From NCBI GenBank assembly GCA_910591455.2, contig OU342806.1, positions 20,315,535 to 20,379,534 of the forward strand: 64,000 bases of DNA, written 5' to 3'. Made by a program: the position numbers and the translations under genes. Below, piece by piece: positions 25,171 through 37,424 of the stretch (position 1 is its first letter; every line of letters starts with the position of its first letter). Origin of the DNA: Pholis gunnellus. Its lineage: Eukaryota > Chordata > Actinopteri > Perciformes > Pholidae. The notes under the pieces are model-generated. The model did not search any database. It saw nothing but the letters and a program-made list of their open reading frames with translations, and was not told the origin of the DNA.

Positions 25171-25340
25171 GACAAACACACACAGAACCCTACAGAGCAA
25201 ACAGTTGCTGTCACTAAGTGTCCATAATCTTCATGTATAACACGGTCCACGTTGTCCTCTTGTCTCAGTTAAATGGCCTCCTGTGTCAAAGGTCACTGCT
25301 GCGTCTTGAAGTTTTCAACAGTCACTTGAACCTACTGAGA

Positions 25341-28300
25341 TCACTCCTGCAGGCTGCTGCTGTGGTGATGCGTGATGGTCCTCTGGTAGTCCTCAGAGGT
25401 GTTTATGTGGTCCGTGACTCCCGGGTGCTCGTAGCTGCGGAAGTAGTGGCCGCCCATCTGCTGGGCGTAGTACAGGAGCTGCCTGGCAAACAACGGCTCC
25501 ACCTGAGAGCAAGGAAGGGTCAGACAGGTCAGTTTAAGGCTTTAAACTGTCACCATAGAGAGTTTTTTTATAAAAATTGCAAAACTTATATTTGAAAAAA
25601 ATATATATATAAAAAGTACATTTTGAAAATTCAAACTGTCGTTTGAGAAGTGAAAAGTAGAATTTTAAACTGTAAAAAATAACACGTGAAAGTCTGTAAG
25701 AGAAGTGTTTAAAGACGCAATATGTAAGATCTGACCACATGCTCCAAACCAATAGGGGGCAGCAGGGTTTTCAAGTTGTCATTAAAGAATAAAACTAATC
25801 AAATAGTTCAGTTAGTTTTGGGGATATTTTCAAAAATAGCCGGTTCAAATAACATTGCTGTCTCATAATCTTCACATGTGGCGTATTTTTGTTTTTAACA
25901 CTTGCCATCTATTAAACGTGGAATGTACTGTCCGTGTAGCTTTTGGTCATTAAATTATTGTGAAATAAATCCAAACTGGCAGAAACGAGAAAATGACTCG
26001 TACCTGAACCTGAATCCGCTAATTTTTTTTAGCTTTTTAAAGGGGAGAACTGAAATGGTATTGATGGTAAACATATTGTTTGCTCTAACGTAGTGCAACA
26101 ATAATAGCCTGAAAAATAGTTCAGGCCCCTGAATAACCAATAGTCCACATCTCAGATTGTTTTATCAGACAGTCAAATGATTTGGTTGTGTGTTGGTCAG
26201 TAAAACAATCAAACTTTGTAGGCGGAATTAGAAACACTGCTAGAAAATTGCCACAGAATTGACAACAAGCACTGTGTGGTGGTTGTAGTCAGTCCCCTAC
26301 AGAAATAACACTTAAATCTGCATGATGATAATTTTGGATTACACTGTGATTTTTTTTTTTTTTTTTAAATAAAATTAAACAAATTCATGAAAGATGCCCA
26401 TCACCATTTCCTGAAGCCCAAAGTGATGCTTGTCTTCTCTGACCAACACTGTGTTTCTGATCTTACCAGCTTGAAGCAGTGTCAGAAATCACATCATCCA
26501 AAGTTGAAATTGCAGATTCTTTCAAAGCGGTGTGTTAGTAATCACAAATGTGGGCTGTGATTCAGAGGTCTGGACCCGGGCTCATGCTGAATCTCTGCTA
26601 GACTCGTTCAGAAACTGAATTTACAGTTTTGAAACATTATGACGATAAAGAGGTTCTTACAGACTTTCAATCCTCGGTTTTAACTTTCAAATCCTACTTT
26701 TCAAACCACATTTAAAAGTGAAACAAAATGTCAAATACAAAAGTTATGAGGAGATATGAGGCAGGGCTTGGCAAACAGTACTACTGTATGCGTAGAGCAG
26801 CCATAGTATTACAGTGTGGACAGTCACCTGGACTGTGAGGGTCCGTCTTTGTCTCTGCAGGTCCAGACACTCGTCTCCAAAGTGTAATTGGACCTGGAAA
26901 CGAGGCAGCGGCCGACCGTGGAGGCCATAACTCTGGATCTCTGAAAGTCAAGGAAATAGATGAGATCACATCAGTATGAGCTGTGATATCTGAAATACAT
27001 AAGAACGGGTGGATTCAAATGAATACAGGAGAATTTCTCTTGAAGTGGCGTGACATTTGGGGTGATTCGAATGGAAAGTCCTGCTCACACCATGTATGCA
27101 AATACAATTAGCTGTCAGACGTTTACACAGCTGGCTTAGCATGTGGGTGGGGTTGATGTGGCTATAAGGAAGTCATGTGACTGCTGCTTCATCATGAAAT
27201 ACTTCTTTAAGGGGTTTGTCTACCTCAGTTGTTGTGGTTGACTTTTGGGGGGATTTGTTTGTCTCAAGTTTTGTTCTTACATGGCTTTTATCCAGACGTG
27301 ACTTACCGTAAATGAGCTTTACGTTTGACTTACTGTAAGTTTAACTTTAGCTCTGAGTTTGTGCCTCTTATGTACTGTATGACCATTACATACAAATCAC
27401 AGAGCTACCAATCTGAGTTTATGGAAAATAAACTTTGAAAGATTCTAAAGGTTGATAAAGAACACTTTTCTGAAGGTATTTCCAGAATCCTCAAAGACTC
27501 TTCCAACCATCAAGAATAAAAATGACTCGGTCTGCTGCATTATAAAAAAACATTTGACCTGTTTCTCAAGTCTTTTTACTGACAAAGCTAGAATGGAATA
27601 TCTCCTTCCTCATTCTGGATAATTTCTTGAAAATCGAAATTAGTTGATTTGTTTCTTTTTCATACAAAATTACATTTCCATATTTTGCTTGTGTTTTAAC
27701 TAAAAGAGCATTGCAGTTGCAGTTGAGTGAATTTTTCTTACTGTACAACATATGAAGTATTTTTTTATCCAGATGGGTAGAAGAGTTTTTGAGGCGTCTG
27801 AAACTACAGGAAGTTGTTTTGAACAACTGGATTTTAACAACTGGGTAGCCAAAATCATTTGGTGAATAAAGTCTTGTGTACTGGAAAGTTCTACAACATT
27901 TGCTCATTTTGAAGAAAACGAATCGACAAACAATATATCTATATAAGATATATACAATAATATATATACGAATATACGATAATCAGTTTATCATTTATGA
28001 AAACCAATAACTTTAGCTGGTTCCAGATTCTTAAATGTGAATATTTGATGTTGGATATTGTTAAAAATGTATATCTCTTTGGATGTGGACTTTTTAATTG
28101 AAGATGTCACCTTGGGTTTTTCGGAGACTGTCATGGCATTTTTCAGGACTTTTTGACATTTCACAGACTTGTAGCTCATAGAATATCCAAAACAAATGTC
28201 CCAATTTATTGATTATAAAAAATGAGTTGCAGCCCTTTTCTTCTGTCTCACCTGTCAGGTAATCCTGTGTGTGGAGGAGTTTACAGGTGACCTCTCGCTC

Positions 28301-29387
28301 CAGTTTGTTGGGCTTGTCTCCATACTGGGACAGTCCTCCCTGCCAGTACACCCTGCCCTGACACAGCCGCCGCGCGTAGAGTCCGTCTGGGCCCATCCAC
28401 AGTAACACTCCCCTCTCCAGGGTGGACGGGGGACTCGGGGGACACTCCTCTGTCCTCCTTTGGGCAGAGAGACTGTCCACGGGCAGGGGGACCACCTCGG
28501 GACCTCCAGGAGGCAGGTAGTGCTTCTCCTCTGGGGAGCAGGGAGTGATGTGGCAACCCTCTGGACTGGAGGTGGTCACCTCCCTCACCAGAGTTTCCCG
28601 GAAATACACTGACACATGCAGGCGGAAGTCTGATGGGAGGAGAAGAGGTCACAGGTACAGGTCACGTTAGCAGTGTGGCGTGTTGTCTGTGTGAATGTAT
28701 TCGGTGTACTCCATCCCATCCCCCGAGAGAGAAAAAAAAGGGAAACGACGGTGTTTACCTGAGAGCGCCTCTGCTGATCTGATGCTGGCGTCCAGTGTGA
28801 AAGGCGAGGGCTGACTGTCAGCAGGACCATACGAGTAAATGGAGGCTCTGAGTTGATATCCTGCACACACGGAGGAACAGACATGAGCTCAACATAAGCA
28901 CAGAAAGGAACCGCTTTGGATGCTGGTGCTTATGAACTGCACATTGAGGACCGCACCATTCTCCATGGACTGGCCCTGCCACGGCAGGCTGCGGGGGGGA
29001 CAGTGAGTGAAGGGCAGCTCAGGCAGGGAGGCCTGCTCCTGACAGAAGTCTCTCCAGCCGCACTCTGGTGTGGGCACGTACTGTGGTATCTACAGACAAA
29101 AACAATTAACGTGCAAAATTAACTTAAACTGACTGTATTGTAGGGGTCACGTGCATGCTTCTGCTTAAGTTTTAGGTATGATAACAATACTTCTTTCATT
29201 GCTTTAGTTTTATTTATGTTATTCTCGAGACTCTTGCAAATATATATTATATTATAATATAATATATAATATAATAATTTAACTATATTTTTAGACAAAG
29301 AGTAGTTAAAAAGGATTAAGTTAAATAAAATAAAGGAATGTATGTACCAGTACGGCTCCGGTCAACAACTTTGAACATTTAAAATGT

Positions 29388-29448
<61 letters not shown>

Positions 29449-31381
29449 TATGGTTTTCTTTTTTGGTGACTAGTCAACATTTTGGACAAGTATAGCATAC
29501 TGTCAAACAAATTACAAACACCTGTTATTGACATGGTTTTTAAATGATAAGACACTGTCCTCTTTCTGTGTGACGATTATCTTGTTATTTCAGCATTTCC
29601 AACAGCTCGTGCAGTCAGCATCAGTACGGCTTTGGGATGCAACTCAAACCTGAAACGTGGTATCTGGTGCATCCAAGGTCATTCATGCATGCAAGGTATG
29701 CCGTCATCCACTGTTTCTGTTGCACATCTAACCCTGCTCCCCCCCCCCTCTCTCTCACACTCTCTCTCTCTCTCTCTCTCAAGCACTCATTTCCATGTGT
29801 ATGACAATCACCTGGGTCTGAAGGGCAGGATAGGGGGAGTGCACCTGATAGCTCATCGGACTCAGAGGACTGTCCTCCTGTCTGGGCCCTGAATGCGAGA
29901 CACAAGAGATTAAAATCTAAGAACATACAGAACTCTGCACAGAAAAAAAGTCCACATCTGCTGACATCATGCAGCGTGACCTTCACTGGTGGTTTGGCTT
30001 CTTAACCCTTCAAAGATGTATCACTGCACTGAGGAGTCAGTGACCTTTATCAATCTCTCAAGAGAATTTCCAACTTTCTCTAAAACCAACAGAAACTAAA
30101 AAAAATCATGATTACATTATAACTTACATTTCAAAAAAAGGTTCACCCAGCTTGGTTATCTTAAAGACTATGTATGCGGCAATGCCATCAAACTGGTACT
30201 GTGCCAAAAAACCAACAGTTTAAAAGCTGTATTGTTTGATATGTGAGGTGTTTGAGGTGGGACTGACTTTTCTTGGCGCCCTCGGGGATGATGCGGTACA
30301 CTTTGTACGGGTCTGAGATGTCCAGCTGGCTTCTCTCCACAAGCTCCTCAAAGTCGTTGCTCTTGTTGAGCGCGCAGCGGAGGCGGGTCTTCCAGGTCGG
30401 CGGGTCCGGCTTGTCGATCCCCTCCCGAAACTTGCCTTTAAACAGCGCCCAGGCCTGCAGACAGATCACCGGTAAAACTTTAAAAAACGTGCAAAAGTTT
30501 GGCCTGAGAGGATGAGACAAACCGTTCCTTAAACTAAACTCCAGCATGTATCTCAGAGGTGGACATCCTCCCAAGAGAAGGGACGTTTATTTATGATTCT
30601 TCTTTTTAAATATTTGAAAGAGCTAAAACAATTAGTGGATCAATGGAGTAATCCATCCACGGACATAAGCAACGATGTCTGTGTCCAAATGTGAAGATAT
30701 CCTGCTTTTCTGTAAACCGATTATCTTTTGGTTTATAATTACTTTTCAGACAAAACAAGCTCTTTAAAAGAAGTCATATTTGAACATTTTACTAGGCTAT
30801 TTTCTGATATTTAATAGATCATTCGATAATGAAAAGAATCGTTGCAGCCGTAGTTATATTGCACATTTTTTAACGCAAAGAGATTGCAGAGTGCTTGAGA
30901 TTAAAAACATGAAATGACAGCATAGACCTTTAAAACCGGTATCATAAATACTTACGATTAAGTTAGCCTATTAATATCTAATAAATAATATCCCACATTG
31001 TGAAAAACAGCATAATAATAATATTTAGAATAGGATTATCATAATCTACCCTGACATCACTTCGGGGGCTTTATAAGCCTTTGAAGTGATGGCTTTTTGT
31101 CAGTTTGTACACTCGTTACTTTTATTCTGAAAATCCTGTTTGCATTCTGTCTGAACTATCAGCGGAGGATGCGGGTGTTTTACCTTGAAAAGCGCGGCAT
31201 CCTCATCACGGTTGTAGTCCTGCTTCCCGGCGTGTTTCCACGGTATCCTGAAGATGCTCTTCTCGTCGTTCTCCCACACCAGACCGGGATATGTGCCGCA
31301 GTCCACCTGCTCGATGAGCCAATTGCGCAGCTTTCCGTTCCCGCTGCTCCCGGAGCCTCCGTAATCCACCTCTGCGTTCAT
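25341..31381 (-). CDS. irf4: Interferon regulatory factor 4, complete coding region
   Basis: IRF4 is a nuclear transcription factor of B, T and pigment cells that binds ISRE and Ets-IRF composite DNA sites. Exons in coding order: 31184-31381, 30268-30454, 29812-29888, 28957-29089, 28759-28860, 28252-28629, 26828-26940, 25341-25502. The total is 1350 nt, 449 residues plus TGA, close to the usual length. The DNA-binding domain (about 15-125) has the five family tryptophans at 21, 36, 48, 68 and 87, with LVWENDEKSIFRIPWKHAGK. The middle linker is Pro/Ser-rich. The C-terminal IRF-association domain includes ERGVLLWMGPDGLYARRLCQ and RPLPRFQVQLHFGDE. The start is the only upstream ATG in frame. DUSP22 and EXOC2 neighbours support IRF4 over IRF8. 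Whether this is the fish a or b copy is unresolved. Confidence 0.98.
25711..25770. repeat. Fragment of the same MITE-like family, in irf4 intron 7
   Basis: GCAATATGTAAGATCTGACC, then ACATGCTCCAAACCAATAGG and GGGCAGCAG, parallels the left end of the element at 23142. The segment CCAATAGGGGGCAGCAG also resembles a CTCF motif. Confidence 0.6.
27979..28166 (+). repeat. Dispersed repeat, family 2 (fragment)
   Basis: The order CTGGTTCCAGATTCTTAAAT, GAAGATGTCACCTTGGG and ACTTTTTGACATTTCACAGAC matches the other family-2 copies in this window. It lies in irf4 intron 6. Confidence 0.6.
29391..29444. repeat. (TA)n microsatellite in irf4 intron 3
   Basis: AT dinucleotide tract of about 54 nt within a very AT-rich stretch that begins near 29240. 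Confidence 0.9.
30619..30852 (+). repeat. Dispersed repeat, family 2
   Basis: Starts AGAGCTAAAACAATTAG and ends TCGTTGCAGCCG. The interior has AAATGTGAAGATATCCTGCT and CAGACAAAACAAGC. The copy at 38951-39211 is laid out the same way. It lies in irf4 intron 1. Confidence 0.65.
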
Positions 31382-31717
31382 CTCCGTCCAAACAGACGCA
31401 CGAGACAACTCCACCGTGCAGGCTTGATGTTTTGAAAAGTATAGTGCGAGTTTAGCAGAGAGGGAGAGATGAGTCTATAGACCAGAACTCACTAACCACC
31501 CTGATCTCCCACGCGGACTAACTTGGCCCTTATTGTAGCGTATCGAGCTGCTCCTACCTGTGAAACTCGAAACCCGTCAAGTTTTTAAATGAATCGTTCT
31601 CAGAGAGTTCTCAACACTACGGCGGGCCCGCTTAAATCCTCCAGCCTATAGCGAGCAGCGGGAGGGCGGAGACAGAGCCGGGGATGCTGAGGAGGACGCA
31701 CCTGCTCTCTCTCTCTC

Positions 31718-31795
<78 letters not shown>

Positions 31796-31800
31796 GCGAA
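31382..31800 (-). promoter_or_regulatory. irf4: irf4 5' flank with a long CT/GA tract
   Basis: About 420 bases upstream of the irf4 start codon, on the - strand. The outstanding feature is a CT tract at 31705-31793 (GA on the coding strand), 324-412 nt before the ATG. Between tract and ATG the sequence is GC-richer. I see no convincing TATA box at a sensible distance, and the transcription start is unknown. The promoter call rests on position only. Confidence 0.4.
31705..31793. repeat. (CT)n microsatellite upstream of irf4
   Basis: Eighty-nine nt of CT with one interruption (a CG at 31729-31730). Confidence 0.95.
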
Positions 31801-32276
31801 GCTTATCAGCGCGCACACAGCGGCCGATCTCCAGTAAGACACCAGGGGAAACCCTGCCGCCGTCAGTCAAGTGTCACACGCCCGCACACGTGGAAAATAA
31901 TCATGGGACGGAGACGAAAACAATTCTTTGAAATGATAAAGCTTCACGAAAAGTAACTATAGAGTTGTCCTGCAGCAGAAGTGATGATGCGCAAAAGAAA
32001 CACATCTGTTTGTTGCCATTGAAAGCTTATATAGAACATTTGCGATGAATGATACCGCAGACAAGAACAGCCTTCAGATAAGATTATAATAAACTGTGTT
32101 CTATTTACATGAATAGCGGCGTTATTTAGAGAGCGCAATATCTACAGTCCATCCAGTTCCTCCAGCACAGGAAGGCTTATGAATTAAATATAATATTTCT
32201 AAAAGAAATGTAAAACAATTTTTAAAAAAGCCTCTCAATCAGCGTTTGTTCATGTCCAGCCTTCCTGCTTACACAA

Positions 32277-32669
32277 GTACAAAAAGCAAATTGAACTCAA
32301 AGTTTCAAAAGTAAAAGTATTCATTCTTCTGTATTGGCTATGTCAGTATTGTAATAAAGGATAGGCGAATACATTATTTGATTATCATAAGTGACATTAA
32401 CTTGTAATAAATCTGTTTAAGGTAGAGCTAATTCATACTGTAATACCATGTTGGGTTGCATCATATTGAAATCAGCATGGTTTTAATATAAAAATCTGTA
32501 AAGTAATTAGTAACTATATCTGTCAGATGAATGTATTATGTAATACAAAGTAGTGAAGTATAAATATAGTATAAAGTAGGTTACCATAAAAAAGAAATAT
32601 GTTAAGTACCTCAAAAATTGAACTGTAGCCTACAGTATAGTGAAATACTTAGTTACTTTTTTACCACTG
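32277..32669 (-). repeat. Dispersed repeat, family 1
   Basis: Read on the - strand it starts GCAGTGGTAAAAAAGTAACT and continues with TGAGGTACTTAAC, AGTAACTA and TTACTTTACAGATT blocks. These are shared with copies at 48893, 49898, 59754 and 63712. No coding capacity. Confidence 0.65.
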
Positions 32670-32959
32670 CCTTTTGGCTTTTGCCCCCCCACTGGGATTT
32701 AACTCTAAGTATTCTACATTTACTCAACTCAAGAACAGGTTAGTTGTTTTTGTTGTAATAACTTCATTTATAAAGCATGCATGCAGCCCAAATGGTCTGA
32801 CAGAATAGAAAAGCAGAGGTAGAGAACTAAACTAAATCCAAAACAGACAAAAAATAATAAATATGTGATAACAATAACCCCAACATTAAGAAAAAATTGA
32901 GCATTTTACTGCACTAGATTTATTTAAACAGCGTTGTCGTAAAATGTAATATTGTTTTT

Positions 32960-33060
32960 AGATGGAACTACCCAGCAGTATATAAAATAGTTAAACTTCC
33001 ACCTGAACAAAACTATTTAAAATGCTGCCTACACATTAATTAATGCATTAGGACCTTGTC
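32960..33060 (+). repeat. Dispersed repeat, family 1 (fragment)
   Basis: AACTACCCAGCAGTATATAA, AATAGTTAAACTTCCACCTG and GCTGCCTACACATTAAT correspond to the central part of the family, as in the copy at 48893-49265. Confidence 0.55.
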
Positions 33061-33303
33061 TGGTAACAGAGTATTGTTTATATATTATTATATATTATTT
33101 GTTACCAGTGGCCTGCAATTATGCCATGCAAGTATGCCATTCATAAAACAAATCTAAGCATATAAACATTTTATGTAGCAGAAATATTTGTTTTTTTCAC
33201 TCTGCGGTGTGGGACCTCACACCCCGAGGTTAGCACCCACCGCTCTAAAAAGGCCTTAGATAAAGAAATATCCACTTGATGAATCAAACTTCATGTTCAT
33301 GAT

Positions 33304-33309
33304 TTTATT
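33304..33309 (-). other. dusp22: Possible dusp22 poly(A) signal
   Basis: AATAAA on the - strand, about 720 nt after the dusp22 stop. If used, the 3'UTR would end just past the inverted-repeat arm at 33321-33379. Confidence 0.4.
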
Positions 33310-33320
33310 CAATAAAATGC

Positions 33321-33379
33321 AAATTCACATGTGTAAATTATTATAATCTGGAGCAGAAATGTAGTGGTGAATCATTAAC
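33321..33379 (+). repeat. Arm A of a 59-nt inverted repeat around the last dusp22 exon
   Basis: It begins CAAATTCACATGTGTAAAT and is the reverse complement of 35329-35387 at 58 of 59 positions. Confidence 0.9.
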
Positions 33380-34030
33380 TCCATGCTCTTGCCATCAAAA
33401 TTAAACTTGCACTGTGAATCCTTCTAATGGCATAATTGAGAGTCTTATTTAGGACCACACACTTTTTTTACAATAAAAACAAAAAACTAAACATTAATTC
33501 AGGAATAAAACTGTGATTAGTAAAAAAATACATAAATATTGCTTCTGATGCTGTTTCACTGGAAGACACAGTATTACTCAGCTTGCACACAGAACGTGTT
33601 AGACTACTCATATTTCAAGTAGAAGACACAGCATAACGTAACTAACGGGGAGTGAACGCTGCTAAATGTGCGAGTTCACACTGTGGCCTGTGTGTGCATA
33701 TTTTCTTGGTGTCATGCTTGACTGCCCTTGCATGTTGTTTTGACAGTTAGAGGCAAGGACATGACATGACAAGGGGGACTGAGATGACGTCATAAAAAAA
33801 TCCCCCCCACACACACTCACACACACACACACACACTCACACACACTCACACGACCCCTTAGCCATCCTGCAAACACGATATTCAAGTTATCATATCGAT
33901 ACAGAGCATTTATCGACGGCGAAGGCAAACAGCTGGTCTGGTCTTAGCGGGTCTAATGGTCCGAGCAGAAGCCCGTCACTCCCTCAGCTGCTTGTGTTCA
34001 GGAAAGACGAGACTCCCAGAAGACATTTCT

Positions 34031-37000
34031 TCAGGTGCCACCTGCGCCCAGCGCAGGAGAGATGCTGGCTGTTATGGCATCGCTGCTGCTGCTGCTGCTG
34101 CTGTTCGATTTCCGAGTTAAAAGGTTTTCAATCTCCTCATCATCGTTCAACGAGTTCTTCCCATACCGGTCCTTCCACCAGGCCTGATACTGGATGGGAA
34201 GGGCAGAGTTAGGCTAACAGTGAGTCACATGACATGACAGCTGAGTCAAGTGATGGAGGGAGGGAAAACTAAGACAGCGAGGGAGGCTAGTTCTAGTTGG
34301 ATTTTAGTCGTAGTTGTTTTTGGAGTCAGTGTGCTTCAAATGACGTGCTTGTCAGATCTCTTCTCTTGTCTTTCCCAAACCGACAATCAGATGAGCATGC
34401 CCACTTTACACAGCGATTGACTAGTTTTCTATGAAAGAGTGTAACACAAATCAATGGCTTTGAAGGTATATTCTCCGAAGGTGCGTGCCCTTATTTGAAT
34501 GACCATCACGTCTCGTCCCGCTCTATTCTTGGAGTGTGGCCATTCCCCACAGGTCCAAAATGTGCGCCAATGCTCAAAAGGACACATTTATTGTTCACTA
34601 GGGGCAGCAGACACGCCTTCAAGAGCTACTTTACTTAACATGCCCCAAAAGAAATCCTGTTTCCCTGGACCTCACCTTGCTGCAGTGATGTAGAAGTGTA
34701 CTACAGGGTGTGTCAGTACACAGTGTACTCACTGTCGGGTGTGGTTATAGGTGCAACAGTGCACACCTCTGACCACAAGTGTGATCAGAAGTGTTGTGGC
34801 ATTCCACCTGTCAGAAGTGACGCAGGCTGAAGCGCCGCTGTTAGTCAAACGGTTACAGCGCATGCCACATATACTGTATCCGCAACGTCCTGAGTCTGAT
34901 TCTGACCGCGGAGCTTTGTAACGCGTTACACCCCTCTCTCTCCCCCTGCTTCCTGTCTGCGCCTTCCCTGTTAAATAACTGTCAAAAAAAGTGGAAGAGG
35001 CTTGAAACTCAACCATGGAGGGCATTGAAACAGTGCTTTTCAGCCCTTGTCAAGTTGCTCTTTCAGCAGAGCACAGCTACTAAAGAATACCTGTTTAAAG
35101 AGCAACCAAACACACCATTGGCCAACAGTCATTCATCATGTCAAATCGTTTTATCAAAGACGACAGTCAACAATGTCGTCCAACACAGCAATACTAAAAC
35201 CACAGAGGGATGTTGTCCACAAACAGACTTCCACACCAATCCAATGCGTATTTGCATCATTTCCTGTAAATCCTTTGTGCATGAATGCACAATTTGAATC
35301 CCACGTAGGAGTGGTAGACTCTGCGGCCGTTAATGATTCACAACTACATTTCTGCTCCAGATTATAATAATTTACACATGTGAATTTGTACAACTCAAAC
35401 TATTATATAAAGAGGTAATTAGAGAAATAAATTCAATGGCTGCTGCTGAAAAAAAATAATCAAAAAAGGTGTTTGATATCATGAAATGTTAATGATCTTC
35501 AGATCAGCAGGGGTATCACTCACTTCGGTCAGTTCTAAGTTTTCAAACTCCTCCAGCTGCCGGAGGAAGCCCAGGTTGGGCCCCGCACACGGCCGGGCCG
35601 CCCTCACCGCCGCCAGACACTCCACCCAGCCGCGACCCGTCACCGTCATGATGTAAGCCACCACCAGAGTCACACTGCGGGACACTCCTGCCACGCTGAG
35701 AGCACACGACAACAATCAACACATATTCAGATTCTCTTCTTTAGTCTGCAAAGAAGTGAAACCCCTTTTATCCCCTAAAGCTGTGGTTAAATGCTTGATT
35801 TTGTCTTGTTTGATATGAGAAAAGATGAAAGGTGATGACATTTACAATGAGAGCTTTTAACCATAATTAGTTTTTTCCTGTTTATTGATGTGGTTGAAAA
35901 TGAAAATTGGGTTACTAAAATATGAAGACCTGCAGTTAATAATCATCTCCAGGCAAATAATCATCATTCTAACCAAAATCGACTGAATCTGAATATTTGT
36001 GCTTCTTCCTTTCAACATCCTCATATGCAAATGAAACCGGTTTCGTATCAATAACGAAATGTAAAGTATAAAATGACAATGATTTAAAGATAAAAATATG
36101 AATGGAGAGTAGGCCTACTATGCAGTAAGTAATTCAGCGCAGTTAAAACAACCAGATATAAAAGGAAGATATTGTTTTGACTAATAAGACTGAAATTCCC
36201 TTTAAGTGTTGTTTGATGATTCAAATTGAAGTATTGTTTTCGCATGTTATTTCAAGATTAAGTACATTAATACACAAATTACTCACCAGTGGACGAGGCA
36301 GCCCTCTCCTTTCAGTCGGGACTCGTGGATAAACACAATGCTGTCTCTGAAGTACTGCATCCTTGTAGAAATATGAAGATGAAATATTATAGGCAGGTAT
36401 TGAAATTCTGATTGAATCAAACCCCTGAGAATTATTCCATCTATTCATCAATTGATTCCACTTTTCTTCCACCATTCTGCAGTTTTTAATCCATCAAATA
36501 TTGACAGCAAGAACCTGCCCTCCAACCATAAGACATTGTAAATTGTTGATAGTTTGAATCTTTTGGTGTACGGTGCTCAGTCATTAATGGTTGTAGGTGT
36601 GAATCTTTTCAATATGATGTCCTAAATGAGAACACTTTCATATAGATATACTTTCATAACTATATAAAAATCGTGGGATGTCAAAAAATTAATTTGATAC
36701 AAAACACCCCCTAGATGTAAAATGAAATGGAACTGTTATTGGACTTTTATTTTCACGCAATTACACTTGCAACAGATCATCAGGTGGTAGATACATCAAA
36801 TCCGATATTGTACAACTTTCAAACATAGTGAACCTCATATTGCTGTATGTATTGTATATCATGTAAGTACTCACAGGTTTTGCTTTGAGTGGTCAGCAGC
36901 AGATATACACAGGTACGTCATGTCCTAGAGGGTGAAGGGGGGGGAGAAGTTTAGACTCAAACAACACAATAGAGTGTATTTTCTGCAGACAAACTCACTG

Positions 37001-37392
37001 AATTAATGAATGTACATTTTTCAAAGTGTAAAAAGGGTTTCTCATCCTGTCAGGTCATCTGTTTGAACACCGGGTCTAACGCACTTCCTGTTTCGAATGT
37101 ATGGTACGGCCCCTGAAACTTTGCCCCTCTGACCCCGCTGGTATGGTAGGTCAAGACATAACGAGATATTCGCCTGTGTGTGTGTGTGTGTTAATGTGTG
37201 TGTTAATGTGTGTGTTAATGTGTGTGTGTGTTTGTACTGTGCACCTGGCAGCTGATGGTACATGCAGTGGACAGAAACTACCTTGTCCCGTTATGACTGC
37301 ACCACCGCAAAAACCCCATAGCCCTCTGGGACACACCGAGCTCTGGAAGTGCTCCAGACAGGTTAGCTTGCACACACACACACACACACACA

Positions 37393-37424
<32 letters not shown>

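Larger units (their letters stand above)
31801..34030. other. Intergenic stretch between irf4 and dusp22, with repeats
   Basis: No exon seen. It contains repeat family 1 copies at about 32277-32669 (-) and 32960-33060 (+), a possible dusp22 poly(A) signal at 33304-33309, one arm of a long inverted repeat at 33321-33379, and a (CA)n tract at 33809-33852. Confidence 0.65.
34190..35523. other. dusp22 intron 6, with a SINE-like segment and an inverted-repeat arm
   Basis: Apart from the two features listed separately (34835-35000 and 35329-35387), it holds CTCF-like TTCACTAGGGGCAGCAG near 34596-34612. Nothing else is recognisable. Confidence 0.6.

Noticed and set aside
31100..31414. Longer N-terminus for irf4 starting at 31414
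   Set aside because: The upstream codon is GTG, not ATG. The ATG at 31381 is the first in frame and gives the expected IRF4 length.
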